Part shown: positions 8,686-17,375 of the stretch, piece after piece
How the letters are laid out: each line of letters begins with the position of its first letter
How positions within the stretch are numbered: the stretch's first letter is position 1
Assembly (NCBI GenBank): GCA_045601245.1
Contig: JAZRZH010000018.1
Span: 1-21,216 of the forward strand
Source: Cacconaster sp045601245
GTDB lineage: Bacteria; Bacteroidota; Bacteroidia; Bacteroidales; UBA932
DNA length: 21,216 nucleotides
Reading direction: 5' to 3'
Notes under the pieces: generated by a model
Seen by the model: the letters and a program-made list of their open reading frames with translations, nothing else
Database searches by the model: none
Told to the model about the DNA's origin: nothing
Translations under genes and position numbers: made by a program

Positions 8686-8712
8686 GAAAATGGGGCCTCC
8701 GGCCCCATTTTC
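8686..8712 (+). terminator. Hairpin terminator after the V-type ATPase operon
   Basis: A perfect 12-bp inverted repeat (8686-8697 with 8701-8712) encloses a three-base loop TCC. The stem has a GC core (GGGGCC/GGCCCC) flanked by AAAA on the left and TTTT on the right, so it could act on either strand. It lies 20 bases after the stop of subunit K and 15 bases before the next gene, so dacB probably needs its own promoter or read-through. Confidence 0.85.
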
Positions 8713-8726
8713 CGTATTATTACAAT

Positions 8727-10229
8727 ATGAAAAAGTTTATCGCCCTGATCATTCTCCTGATGCCGGCGCTTTGTCCGGCACGCAACAATGTCCAGAAGTA
8801 CATCGACGAAGAGATGAAGACCAATCCGAAGCTCCAGAACGCTTTGGTGGCAATCTACGCCGAGGATGCATACGGCCGTGAAGTGGCTTCCTGGAATCCG
8901 GATGCCCCGCTGCTGACCGCGTCCACGATGAAGACCATCACCACCGGCATCGCCTACAGGATTCTCGGACCGGACTACAGATTCACGACACAGATAGCAT
9001 ATACCGGAGAGATTGCGCTCAACGGTGAACTCAACGGCGATGTCTATATCATCGGCGGCGCTGATCCGACCCTCGGAATGCTACACGAGGTGGCATATCC
9101 GGTGGATTCGATTTTCGGAGTGTGGGCTGAGGCGATTTACAATGCCGGTATCACGAAAATCAACGGCCGCATCATTGGCGATGACCGCATTTTCAAGGAT
9201 GAGGCGATAATGCCGGAATGGAGCTATTCGAATTTCTCCAGCACTTCGGGCTGCGGCTGCAGCGGACTCCCCTTTGCGGGTAATTATTCATATTATGAGG
9301 TCTGCTCCGGAGAGAAGGTCGGAGACCCGCTCACAATCACACCGACTTACGGCGCAGTTCCGGACCTTCAGATTGTCAATGACGCCGTCACCGGCAATCC
9401 GAAATCAAGCACCCGCAATATGTCTTTCCGCACCAACAGGATGACTCCTGCGATATATTTCTTCGGCTCACACCCTGTCGGCAAACCGTCAAGGGAGGTG
9501 AAGACATCCAATGAGTTCGGAGCCTGGACCTGCGCATACGAGTTTTTCAGATATCTCAGTTCATTCGGCATCCCTTCCAAGGGATATGACGAGGTGACCA
9601 ATATCCGCCGCGCAGGTGCGCCCGTTCCGGACGTAAGGGAGCTGAACGTCATTGCTGAGACCTATTCTCCGGAACTCCGCAATATAGTATGGGTCACAAA
9701 TAAGATAAGCCAGAATTTCTTTGCGGAGACAATGTTCAAGATGACTGCAAAGGCGCTTATCGAGATGGACAAGGGTGAGGAGGTCGACAATGTGTCGTAC
9801 GTCCAGGCACGGAAGGCCTACCGCGATTATATGGAGAGCGAGGGCCTTGACCTGACGGGATATACCCAGAGCGACGGCAGCGGCCTCGCGCGCAGGAATT
9901 ATATCTCGCCCCGCTTCTTCTGCAGGTATTACAGGTTTATGGAGCAGTGTCACAATTTCAACGAATGGCTGGAATCTTTCCCGCAGCCGGGCGGTCACGG
10001 GACGCTGGAGGATATCATCAGCAAGGCTTCTCCGGAAGTCAAGGCCGCTATCCACGCGAAGAGCGGCTCAATCGGAGAGGTGAAGGCATATGCTGGCTAT
10101 GTAGAGACTCCGTACGGACTTATCCGCTTCGCCATCCAGGTCAACAATCTCGGCTGCAGGACCGCCGAGGTTATGCCTCAGATCGAAGGCTTTCTAGAAG
10201 AGCTCGGCAAGTACGCGGTGGAGCAGTAA
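8727..10229 (+). CDS. dacB: D-alanyl-D-alanine carboxypeptidase/endopeptidase, PBP4 (peptidase S13)
   Basis: A 500-residue secreted penicillin-binding protein. The N-terminus (KKFIALIILLMPALCPA, about 1-18) is a Sec signal peptide without a convincing lipobox, so the enzyme should be periplasmic. All S13 active-site marks are present in order: SxxK as S66-T-M-K69, the GGADPTLG block at 110-117, SxN as S328-Q-N330 followed by FFAE, DGSGL at 383-387, and KSG (in the KTG place) at 445-447. The insert between SxxK and SxN is large, as in the family. Such enzymes trim or cleave D-Ala cross-links of peptidoglycan. It is convergent with the hydrolase that follows and separated from the upstream operon by a hairpin. 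No clear promoter consensus is visible in the short upstream gap. Confidence 0.95.
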   Translation: MKKFIALIILLMPALCPARNNVQKYIDEEMKTNPKLQNALVAIYAEDAYGREVASWNPDAPLLTASTMKTITTGIAYRILGPDYRFTTQIAYTGEIALNGELNGDVYIIGGADPTLGMLHEVAYPVDSIFGVWAEAIYNAGITKINGRIIGDDRIFKDEAIMPEWSYSNFSSTSGCGCSGLPFAGNYSYYEVCSGEKVGDPLTITPTYGAVPDLQIVNDAVTGNPKSSTRNMSFRTNRMTPAIYFFGSHPVGKPSREVKTSNEFGAWTCAYEFFRYLSSFGIPSKGYDEVTNIRRAGAPVPDVRELNVIAETYSPELRNIVWVTNKISQNFFAETMFKMTAKALIEMDKGEEVDNVSYVQARKAYRDYMESEGLDLTGYTQSDGSGLARRNYISPRFFCRYYRFMEQCHNFNEWLESFPQPGGHGTLEDIISKASPEVKAAIHAKSGSIGEVKAYAGYVETPYGLIRFAIQVNNLGCRTAEVMPQIEGFLEELGKYAVEQ

Positions 10230-10270
10230 TTAACATACACCGCCTCGGGCTGCTGCCGAAGTCCGCCCGA

Positions 10271-11173
10271 TCAACTGATAAAGGAAAGTATATCCTCGAA
10301 TATCATCGGGGCTTCTGTTTCGAGAAGTATCTCGTGACGGAGGCCCTGATATAGTTTGGAGGAGACGTTGGTGTATCCGCGCTGGCGGAAGAAATCGACA
10401 GCGCTATCAAAGGCCAGGTCATCCGTACGGCAAGGGTCATCACCGCCTGAGATGAACAGAACAGGCATTTCCGGCTTTGCCACAGTCCAGTCCTTATCGG
10501 AATAGCAGTCTTTCATCACGCCCATCAGGCCGCGGAAACCATTGGCAGTAAAGCAATAGCCACAGAGCGGATCGGCAATGTAAGCCTCGACGTTCGCCCT
10601 GTTGCGTGACAGCCAGGCGAACTCGCCTTCTGAGGCAAACGGCTTGTTGTATGCCCCGAACGACATCGCATTGAGCAGCGCGGAGCGATGATGTCCACCA
10701 CAGACGGCGGCAATGAGGGTCGCAAGCACTGCTCCGGCTCCCTTTGCCGGATTGTCGGAAGGTGAACCGCACACGATAAGCCGGTCGATGAGAGAGTCAT
10801 ACCGTTTCGCGAAGGAGCGAACGACCATCGAGCCCATACTGTGACCGAATAGCGTAATGGGCATACCCGGATACATCACGGCCGCAAAATTGCGGACGGA
10901 CTTCACATCCTCCACCATTGCCTTCCAACGACCTTTGTACATATAGCCGAGGTCCTTCACATTCTTGACGGACTCCCCGTGACCGCGGATATCGGCAATC
11001 ACGGCCACATAGCCGTTCTGCGCCAGGAATTCCATAAACGGATAATAGCGTTCCTTGTGCTCCGCCATACCGTGAACAATCTGGAAGATGCCTCTCGCCT
11101 CCCCCTGCGGCTCGCACAGCGCAACGGCCAGTTTCAGACCATCATAAGTGGAAATGATGTTAATGGATTTCAT
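10271..11173 (-). CDS. Alpha/beta hydrolase, monoacylglycerol lipase-like (Hydrolase_4 / serine aminopeptidase S33)
   Basis: The 300-residue protein has the features of lysophospholipase/monoacylglycerol lipase-like hydrolases: oxyanion-hole region IVHGMAEHKERY (32-43), DIRGHGES (61-68), nucleophile elbow GHSMGS (110-115) with S112, the acid in SGGDDP (D246 or D245) and the catalytic histidine H280 in LRHEILLE. There is no signal peptide, so it should act in the cytoplasm or at the inner face of the membrane. The natural substrate, perhaps a monoglyceride, lysophospholipid or other ester, cannot be read from sequence. Upstream of its start (minus strand) only a weak -7 match exists (TATCTTTA, at 11194-11201). 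It is divergent from the Ehr-like operon and convergent with dacB. Confidence 0.88.
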   Translation of the reverse strand: MKSINIISTYDGLKLAVALCEPQGEARGIFQIVHGMAEHKERYYPFMEFLAQNGYVAVIADIRGHGESVKNVKDLGYMYKGRWKAMVEDVKSVRNFAAVMYPGMPITLFGHSMGSMVVRSFAKRYDSLIDRLIVCGSPSDNPAKGAGAVLATLIAAVCGGHHRSALLNAMSFGAYNKPFASEGEFAWLSRNRANVEAYIADPLCGYCFTANGFRGLMGVMKDCYSDKDWTVAKPEMPVLFISGGDDPCRTDDLAFDSAVDFFRQRGYTNVSSKLYQGLRHEILLETEAPMIFEDILSFIS

Positions 11174-11320
11174 AGGCTTGTCGATTATGACTATAAAGAT
11201 AGTGATAATTTAGAATCTGTTTTGAAATGATTATAAATATTCTCACTATGAACGCCGTGCATTTCGCAAAGGCCCTGCCATTGATTCCGACTCGCATAAG
11301 TTTATCTCAGCAGTCAGGAT

Positions 11321-11351
11321 TTTGCCAGCCCCCAAAGTTTTGCTAAATTCG
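11321..11351 (+). promoter_or_regulatory. Promoter of the hydrogenase-like (Ehr) operon
   Basis: TTTG at 11321-11324, a 19-base spacer, then TAAATTCG at 11344-11351, one mismatch from the Bacteroidota TAnnTTTG box. A start near 11357 would give a leader of about 43 bases before the ATG at 11400. Strong by spacing and consensus, but no transcript evidence is available. Confidence 0.65.
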
Positions 11352-11365
11352 CCGGCTTTTTTAAA

Positions 11366-11381
11366 GTCCCGCCAGCGGGAC
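11366..11381 (+). promoter_or_regulatory. Perfect 7+7 bp palindrome in the leader of the Ehr operon
   Basis: GTCCCGC at 11366-11372 is the exact reverse complement of GCGGGAC at 11375-11381, with CA between. It lies in the predicted 5' leader, after an AT-rich stretch and 18 bases before the start codon. It could be a repressor or activator site, or an RNA hairpin (GTCCCG/CGGGAC with a CCAG loop) acting on translation. No T-run follows, so it is not a classic terminator. Function unknown. Confidence 0.45.
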
Positions 11382-11399
11382 GGAATTTCATAAATCCAA

Positions 11400-13094
11400 A
11401 TGACCGAATTTCTCTACACCACCCCTGACGCCCTGTCGCTCTGGTTTATCGCAATAATCACGATAGTATTCACGGCAGGAGCCTTCTACGGGGCAGATTA
11501 TCTCAAGGCATACCGCAGCCACAAGCGCGAACTGCGGCTCCACGTGTTCAACTACATCGCGGTATTCGCCTCGATGATAGCGCTGCCGATGATCTCCAAT
11601 GCACTCGCATTCCTGGTGGCCTGGGAGATTATGGCGCTCGGGAGTTATTTCCTGATAATATTCGAGAGCTGGAAAAGCGACACAATCAAGGCCGGAATCA
11701 ACTTTTTCATCCAGTCGCACGTCAGCGTGGTGCTCCTCGCCATCGGATTCCTGATGATGTACAGCAGGACCGGATCGTTTGACTTCGCCGCCATAAAGGC
11801 ATACAGCAGCGCCAATCCGGGCACCTGCGGCTGGCCGTTCGCACTCATCTGCATGGGATTCGCGGTAAAGGCCGGCTTCGTGCCGTTCCACACCTGGCTG
11901 CCGGTCGCCCACCCTGCCGCTCCGGCACACATTTCCGGAGTAATGTCGGGTGTCATCATCAAAATCGGCATCTACGGTATCTTCCGCGCCATAACGCTGT
12001 TTGACATTGACTTCACCGCCGCCGGCGCAATCATCCTCGCAGTGGCCGCAATCAGCGGACTCTACGGCGTGATGATGGCCATTGTCCAGCACAACCTCAA
12101 GAAACTGCTGGCATACCACAGCATCGAGAATATCGGCATAATCGGAATGGGTATCGGCCTCGGCTGCATGGCCAGGGGGATGGGGCTGGAGAATGTGGCC
12201 TCTCTTGCATTCGGCGGCGCCCTGCTGCACACCTTCAACCACGCGCTCTTCAAATCATCGCTCTTCTTCACAGCCGGCAATGTATATCAGGCTGCCCACA
12301 CCCTCAATGTCGAGCATCTCGGCGGACTCTTCCGCCGGCTGCCGTTCACGGGGCTCTTCTTCCTCATCGCAGCGGTCGCAATATGCGGACTGCCGCCTAT
12401 GAACGGATTCGTGTCGGAACTGATGATCTATCTCGGACTCTTCGGATCGCTCGGCAATATGGCGACAGCCAGCCAGCTGGGCATAACAGCCGCCATCGTG
12501 GCGCTCGTACTTATCGGCGGTCTCGCAATACTCTGTTTCACAAAGGCATTCGGCATCGTATTCCTCGGAGAAAGCCGCAGCGAACTCCCTGAAATGAAGG
12601 AATTCGGAGCGCTCCGCAACGTGCCGCTGGGAATTCTTGCAGCCATTATGCTCTCCGTGGGACTCTGCCCGGGATTCTATGTGGGTCTGATAAACAATAT
12701 CCTGCCTGAACTGGAATGCTCCGGTGTCACAATCCCCGGCACGATAAGCGGCATCGGCATTGCGTCAGCCTGCGTAATAGGGGTTTCGCTCCTGCTCGCG
12801 CTCATCCGCCGCATCGCCACCCGCAAGCGCACTGTCACGGAAGGTGAGACCTGGGGCTGCGGATACACCGTACCGTCACCGAAACTCCAGTACACCGCGA
12901 CCTCATTCGTCAAGACCTACGCAAAGACATTCAGCGGCGTACTCAAGAGCGGATTCATCGACAAGGCCGCGGACGCCTACATCCGTTTCACCGGACGCTT
13001 CGCCTTCCTCCAGAACGGCCGTCTGCAGTCATATATCCTCTACGGAATTGTATTCATAGTGGTCACAATCCTTTTGACATTCGTGTTATGTTAA
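11400..13094 (+). CDS. hyfB: HyfB-like ion-translocating membrane subunit of an Ehr-type complex (NuoL/M/N family)
   Basis: A 564-residue membrane protein with about 14 hydrophobic segments, of the Mrp antiporter/complex I family. Key features: AWEIMALGSYF with E76 in the TM5 position, the broken-helix region VKAGFVPFHTWLPVAHPAAPAH with K157 (TM7) and its neighbour, a lysine at 188 in TM8, NLKKLLAYHSIEN at 232-244, and FNHALFKSSLFF at 279-290. These are the charged residues that carry ions in the family, and all are retained. The C-terminal part WGCGY.VPSP..QYTATSF matches HyfB. The length is below the E. coli HyfB (672). It is first in a six-gene operon and overlaps the next gene by seven bases. 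Confidence 0.93.
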   Translation: MTEFLYTTPDALSLWFIAIITIVFTAGAFYGADYLKAYRSHKRELRLHVFNYIAVFASMIALPMISNALAFLVAWEIMALGSYFLIIFESWKSDTIKAGINFFIQSHVSVVLLAIGFLMMYSRTGSFDFAAIKAYSSANPGTCGWPFALICMGFAVKAGFVPFHTWLPVAHPAAPAHISGVMSGVIIKIGIYGIFRAITLFDIDFTAAGAIILAVAAISGLYGVMMAIVQHNLKKLLAYHSIENIGIIGMGIGLGCMARGMGLENVASLAFGGALLHTFNHALFKSSLFFTAGNVYQAAHTLNVEHLGGLFRRLPFTGLFFLIAAVAICGLPPMNGFVSELMIYLGLFGSLGNMATASQLGITAAIVALVLIGGLAILCFTKAFGIVFLGESRSELPEMKEFGALRNVPLGILAAIMLSVGLCPGFYVGLINNILPELECSGVTIPGTISGIGIASACVIGVSLLLALIRRIATRKRTVTEGETWGCGYTVPSPKLQYTATSFVKTYAKTFSGVLKSGFIDKAADAYIRFTGRFAFLQNGRLQSYILYGIVFIVVTILLTFVLC

Positions 13095-13978
13095 GCATAC
13101 TTCTAATATTCGCTGCCGCACTGTTTTTCAGCGGCATCATCGTGAGGACGAAAAGCGTCTGTGCAGGACGCCGCGGCCCGGGCATATTCCAGCCGATAAA
13201 AGACGTGGCCAGACTCTTCAGGAAAGGCGCCGTCTACAGTACCGCCACCACCGCCATCTTCAAGGCGGCACCTATAGTATATATGGCTTCGCTGCTTATG
13301 GCCGCTGCCTGTGTGCCGTTCGGCAACATTCCGGGCCTCATCAGTTTCGAAGGGGACTTCGTCTTTTTCGCATACGTCCTCTCACTGGGCAAATTCTTCT
13401 GCATCATAGCAGCGCTTGACACTGCCAGCAGTTTCGAGGGAATGGGAGCATCGAGGGAGAGCCTCTATTCGATGCTCGCCGAGCCGGTATTCTTCCTGGT
13501 AATGGGCAGCCTGGCCCTTTTCACCGGCAACACGTCATTTGCGGGCATATTCGCATCGCTTCAGACCTACGGCAGCATCTTCAATTTCGGCACGGCGCTG
13601 GTAATGGCAGTACTGCTCCTGCTCGTGGCAATGATCGAGAACAGCCGTCTCCCGATCGACGACCCCAAGACCCACCTCGAACTCACAATGATCCACGAAG
13701 TGATGATCCTCGACAACAGCGGCTTCGACCTCGGCCTGATATTGAGTGCCGGATATATCAAATTCGCAATGTACGGAGCCATCATCGCCAACCTGTTCAT
13801 CTGCGGTTCCTTCGCCGGATCCATCGGGATATTCGCACTCGTGCAGGTGCTCTGCGCATTGGCGATCGGCCTTACGGAGTCGTTCATGGCACGCTTCAGG
13901 ATGAACCACAACCCCGAATTCATCTTCTCGCTCGGCGCCGCCGCATTCCTGATTCTCTTCACAATCGTAAACCTGTAG
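13088..13978 (+). CDS. hyfC: HyfC/HycD-like membrane anchor subunit (NuoH family)
   Basis: The 296 residues form about eight hydrophobic helices. Conserved marks of the HyfC/HycD/NuoH family are AGRRGPGIFQPIKD (26-39), DTASSFEGMGASRE (111-124), and the cytoplasmic loop ENSRLPIDDPKTHLELTMIHE, residues 184-204, rich in acidic and basic residues. This subunit links the soluble large/small subunit pair to the antiporter-like subunits and transmits conformational change. Nothing in it looks degenerate, in contrast to the soluble subunits of the same operon. It starts inside the last codons of the HyfB gene and ends five bases before the next. Confidence 0.93.
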   Translation: MLSILLIFAAALFFSGIIVRTKSVCAGRRGPGIFQPIKDVARLFRKGAVYSTATTAIFKAAPIVYMASLLMAAACVPFGNIPGLISFEGDFVFFAYVLSLGKFFCIIAALDTASSFEGMGASRESLYSMLAEPVFFLVMGSLALFTGNTSFAGIFASLQTYGSIFNFGTALVMAVLLLLVAMIENSRLPIDDPKTHLELTMIHEVMILDNSGFDLGLILSAGYIKFAMYGAIIANLFICGSFAGSIGIFALVQVLCALAIGLTESFMARFRMNHNPEFIFSLGAAAFLILFTIVNL

Positions 13979-13983
13979 AAGCA

Positions 13984-14613
13984 ATGAAAGAGATACTGCT
14001 CATACTTTTCATCATCACGCTCTTCGCCCTGGCAGTGGCCAACCGTATGAGGAATTATGTCAAGATACTTCTGGCTCAGGGACTTCTGCTGTTCGCAATG
14101 TCTCTCGTACAGCTCAACGACATCACGGTGGCCAACCTTGTCTGGATAGCGGTGGAAACCCTCCTCTTCAAATCGGTTGCTGTCCCCGCACTGCTGTTCC
14201 ACCTGATCAACAAGAACAGGATAACCCGCGAGGCGGAGCCCTATCTGCCACATTTCGCATCGCTGGCAATCACCGTCTGCATCGTGGCCGGCACATTCCT
14301 GCTGGCAGGCGCGGCGGATGACGGCGTCATCAGCAGGATGACATTCGTCGCCGCACTCTCGACCATATTCTTCGGGCTTTACTTCATCTGCTCGCGACGC
14401 AAACTCCTCTCCCATCTTATGGGATATATCATAATCGAGAACGGCGTATTCATCCTTACCCTCGCAATCGGCAACACGATGCCTTTCCTCGTGAACCTGG
14501 GCGTACTGCTTGACATCTTCGCCAGCGTGCTGCTGCTCGGCTTCCTTGCCGGCAAAATCGGGGATGTCTTCAAGAATACCGATATAGAAAACCTCACGAG
14601 CCTCAAAGACTGA
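13984..14613 (+). CDS. hyfE: HyfE-like membrane subunit (MrpC/NuoK-related)
   Basis: A 209-residue protein with about six hydrophobic segments. Typical of HyfE: NRMRNYVKILLAQGLLL at 20-36 and ETLLFKSVAVPALL at about 59-72, with E59 and K63 in the membrane as expected for the NuoK-like part. The last helices (MGYIIIENGVFILTL, then LLDIFASVLLLGF) resemble the N-terminal NuoK-like signature with a membrane glutamate. It is one of the small ion-channel subunits between HyfC and HyfF. It ends one base before the HyfF start. Confidence 0.88.
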   Translation: MKEILLILFIITLFALAVANRMRNYVKILLAQGLLLFAMSLVQLNDITVANLVWIAVETLLFKSVAVPALLFHLINKNRITREAEPYLPHFASLAITVCIVAGTFLLAGAADDGVISRMTFVAALSTIFFGLYFICSRRKLLSHLMGYIIIENGVFILTLAIGNTMPFLVNLGVLLDIFASVLLLGFLAGKIGDVFKNTDIENLTSLKD

Positions 14614-14614
14614 T

Positions 14615-15889
14615 ATGCAATACTTCAACATAGATTCCCTTTCGATGATTATGACTGCGGTGCTGGCCATCGTGCTGCTGCCGGTCATAATCCATTCAAT
14701 CATATATTTCAAGGACAACAAGACCCCTGTAAGGAGCCGCCTTGTATACTTCGGAGCAATGCTGCTGCTCGTAGCGGCACTTTTCTTCGGATATGTTTCC
14801 GGACATATTGCAATGACCTGGGTCTTCACCGAGATCACCACCCTTGCCGCCGGCATCCTGATATACAGACACAGTGACGAACTGGCCCTGGAGGCTGTAT
14901 GGAAATATGTATTCGTCTGCGCCATCAGCGTGACGTTCATATTCATCGGCATCCTGTTCTGGAGCCTTGCGATGATGCATTGCGGCTGCACCGACCTGAG
15001 TTACGCCAGTCTGGCGCAGCACAGCGCCGATATGGACCCGAGATGGACCCGCCTCGGATTCCTCTTCATCTTCGCGGGATACACCGCCAAAATGGGGCTT
15101 TTCCCGATGTTCACGGCAGGAATCGATGCGAAGGACAATGCACCGAGCCCGGCTGCGGCGATACTCTCCAGTGCCCTGATCAACCTCGGCTTCGTCGGAA
15201 TCTTCCGCGCCTGGTCTGTCGTATCGACGGGCTGCTGTGCGCTCTGGGGCAGAGCGCTGCTCATAACCACCGCACTGCTCACCCTCTTCATCGCAACCAC
15301 CTATATGGTGCGTGTCGACAATATTAAGAGACTGCTGGCCTACTCCAGCATCGAACACGCCGCCATCGTGATTCTCGGCCTCTGCTTCGGCCCTGTCGGC
15401 GCTACGTTCGCCATCCTGCATCTGATAATGCACTCATTCATAAAATGCGGCCTGTTCCTCCATTCAGGACAGATGACCAGGGTATACAAGTCCAAACTGA
15501 TGTCGCAGATGGGCGACTATTTCAACCTCAACCCGTTCGGCGCGCTTGTCCTGCTGCTGGGCCTCTTCTGCGTCACTGCGGTACCGCCATCGGGAATGTT
15601 CATCAGCGAACTCGGGATATTCAGCACAATGGTCTCATCCGGCAACGTCTGGGCCGTGGCAGTGACAGCTCTCTTCCTGACAGTGCTGATATGGGCCGTG
15701 GTCAAGAGTATCATCAAAGTGATATTCCTGCCAAGGGAGAACACCCTGCCAGCACTCGAACAGGTGCATATACATTGGGCCGAAAGCCTGACCCAACTGC
15801 TGCTTTTCGGCCTGGCCATCTTCATCGGATACTGCTGTCCCGCCTGGCTGACAGATATCGTTTCACAAACCGCATCGATGATCTATTAA
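14615..15889 (+). CDS. hyfF: HyfF-like ion-translocating membrane subunit (NuoL/N family)
   Basis: A second antiporter-like subunit, 424 residues, about 12 to 13 hydrophobic segments. It keeps a TM5 glutamate (E73 in WVFTEITTLAAG), a TM7 lysine (K159 in GYTAKMGLFPMF) followed by a diverged loop ending in DAKDNAPSP, the NIKRLLAYSSIEH block and the IMHSFIKCGLFLHSG helix. Compared with HyfB the histidine-rich HTWLP loop is replaced by FPMFTAGIDAK, which is common in HyfF. It is shorter than E. coli HyfF (526). HyfD, a third antiporter-like subunit of the E. coli Hyf operon, has no counterpart here. One base separates its stop from the large subunit start. Confidence 0.92.
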   Translation: MQYFNIDSLSMIMTAVLAIVLLPVIIHSIIYFKDNKTPVRSRLVYFGAMLLLVAALFFGYVSGHIAMTWVFTEITTLAAGILIYRHSDELALEAVWKYVFVCAISVTFIFIGILFWSLAMMHCGCTDLSYASLAQHSADMDPRWTRLGFLFIFAGYTAKMGLFPMFTAGIDAKDNAPSPAAAILSSALINLGFVGIFRAWSVVSTGCCALWGRALLITTALLTLFIATTYMVRVDNIKRLLAYSSIEHAAIVILGLCFGPVGATFAILHLIMHSFIKCGLFLHSGQMTRVYKSKLMSQMGDYFNLNPFGALVLLLGLFCVTAVPPSGMFISELGIFSTMVSSGNVWAVAVTALFLTVLIWAVVKSIIKVIFLPRENTLPALEQVHIHWAESLTQLLLFGLAIFIGYCCPAWLTDIVSQTASMIY

Positions 15890-15890
15890 T

Positions 15891-17363
15891 ATGGAACCAT
15901 TGTATCTGAAAAACTCCCAGCCGTGCAGATTCGGGGATATTCCCGCTGCCGCAGATTTCCGTGAATTCGCCGATGAAGCCCGCACGCTGCTCTCTGACAG
16001 CCGATGCCACTGCGTGAACTATTTCGCATATGGGGCACAGGACGGAATGCATCTGATAATGTGCATTGCAAACGATGCCGATGCGACGATTGCGATATTC
16101 AGACATATGCTCACCGGCAACGAAGTCCCGTCGCTGCAGATAGAGGCGGTGGAGTGCTTCGAACGCGAGATGTCTGAAAACTACGGAATCAAATTCGCCG
16201 GGCACAGGTGGCCGAAGCCGGTGCGCACTGCGCCGGACGACTATCCGTTCTACCGCAGCGACAACGAGGAACACCACGAGGTGGGTGTAGGCCCGATACA
16301 CGCCGGTGTCATCGAGCCGGGACATTTCCGCTTCACCTGCGAAGGCGAGACAATCCTCAACCTTGAGATAATGCTCGGCTACCAGCACCGCGGCGTGGAG
16401 AAACTTATGGTCACGCTGCCGACCATCGACCAGAAATCCATCCTTGCCGAAAACATCGCAGGCGATACTGCGGTCGGCCACAGCGTGGCATTCGCTTCGA
16501 ACATCGAGAGCCTTTCGGGATTCAAGGCAAACCGCGAAATGGTCTATGCCCGCACCCTTGCGCTCGAACTCGAAAGGATTGCGATACATACTGGAGATCT
16601 CAGCGCAATATGCGGTGACGTGGCATACCAGCTCGGCAACGCGGTGTACGGACGCCTCCGCACACCGATTATCAATTATATGCAGAAATGGTGCGGCAAC
16701 AGGCTTGGCAAGACCTGCGTGAGGCCGTTCGAAGCTCCGTATACATTCACAAAAGCTCTCGCCGATGACCTTCTGAAGACGCTCGAGGCATTTGAGAAGG
16801 ACTTCAATATGATGAGCAGGCAGGTCTGCCACTACCCTTCCGTACTCTCTCGACTTGAGAAGACGGGTACCGTCAAGTACGAACAAGCACTCGAAGCGGG
16901 TGCGGTCGGCATGGCGGCACGTGCTTCCGGACTCTGCAGGGATGTGCGCAAGAGCCATCCTTATCTGCTTTACATCAGCGGTATGGAGACCGTCGTGAAG
17001 CATCACGGCGATGTCTATTCGAGGACCAGAATAAGGATCGACGAGGTCGGCAACTCCATCGCAATGGTCCGCAAACTTGTGGAAACCTGGCCTTTTGACG
17101 CGGCCAGTACGGACTCTGTCCCAGCCACTGCGCCGGCTTTGGCTTCGGAATCCTTTGTGGTGAGCCTCGTGGAGGGCTGGCGCGGAGAGATCTGCCACAC
17201 CGCCATCACCGATGCCGCAGGCAATCTCGCCCTCTACAAGATCAAGGACCCGTCCTTCCACAACTGGAGGATGCTGGAACTTGCCGTACGCAACAACGAA
17301 ATATCCGATTTCCCGATCTGCAACAAGAGCTTCAACCTCTCATATTGCGGACACGACCTATAG
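15891..17363 (+). CDS. hyfG: Large subunit of an Ehr-type complex (HyfG/NuoCD-like) lacking all Ni-Fe cysteines
   Basis: The 490 residues have a NuoC-like N-terminal domain (about 1-110) fused to a NuoD/[NiFe] large-subunit domain. GPIHAGVIEPGHFRF (134-148), LGYQHRGVEKL (162-172), ELERIAIHTGD (226-236) and RASGLCRDVRKSHPY (344-358) place it with HycE/HyfG. Both metal-binding motifs are gone. In the L1 place (CxxC in hydrogenases) there is NIAGDTAVGH, with A190 and T193; in the L2 place (DPCxxC) the protein ends FNLSYCGHDL, with S484 and G487. It ends three residues after the L2 position, as NuoD does, so no peptide is left for a maturation protease. It cannot bind a Ni-Fe centre as known hydrogenases do. 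This matches the Ehr group as I recall it. Confidence 0.9.
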   Translation: MEPLYLKNSQPCRFGDIPAAADFREFADEARTLLSDSRCHCVNYFAYGAQDGMHLIMCIANDADATIAIFRHMLTGNEVPSLQIEAVECFEREMSENYGIKFAGHRWPKPVRTAPDDYPFYRSDNEEHHEVGVGPIHAGVIEPGHFRFTCEGETILNLEIMLGYQHRGVEKLMVTLPTIDQKSILAENIAGDTAVGHSVAFASNIESLSGFKANREMVYARTLALELERIAIHTGDLSAICGDVAYQLGNAVYGRLRTPIINYMQKWCGNRLGKTCVRPFEAPYTFTKALADDLLKTLEAFEKDFNMMSRQVCHYPSVLSRLEKTGTVKYEQALEAGAVGMAARASGLCRDVRKSHPYLLYISGMETVVKHHGDVYSRTRIRIDEVGNSIAMVRKLVETWPFDAASTDSVPATAPALASESFVVSLVEGWRGEICHTAITDAAGNLALYKIKDPSFHNWRMLELAVRNNEISDFPICNKSFNLSYCGHDL

Positions 17364-17375
17364 AAGAAAATCACT

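Noticed and set aside
10245..10270. TCGGGC/GCCCGA inverted repeat between dacB and the hydrolase as a terminator
   Set aside because: Only six base pairs with a 14-base loop and no T-run; a weak structure that may be chance, although its place between convergent genes is suitable.
11194..11227. Minus-strand promoter for the hydrolase (TATCTTTA box)
   Set aside because: The -7 box has a mismatch and no proper -33 element lies at the right distance, so it is mentioned only in the gene entry.
13567..14991. Long open frame of 474 codons on the minus strand
   Set aside because: It lies antisense to the conserved HyfC and HyfE genes and shows no recognisable family; it is a by-product of their codon usage.
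15822..17261. Open frame of 479 codons on the minus strand
   Set aside because: Antisense shadow of the large-subunit gene; its sequence has no domain or membrane pattern I recognise.
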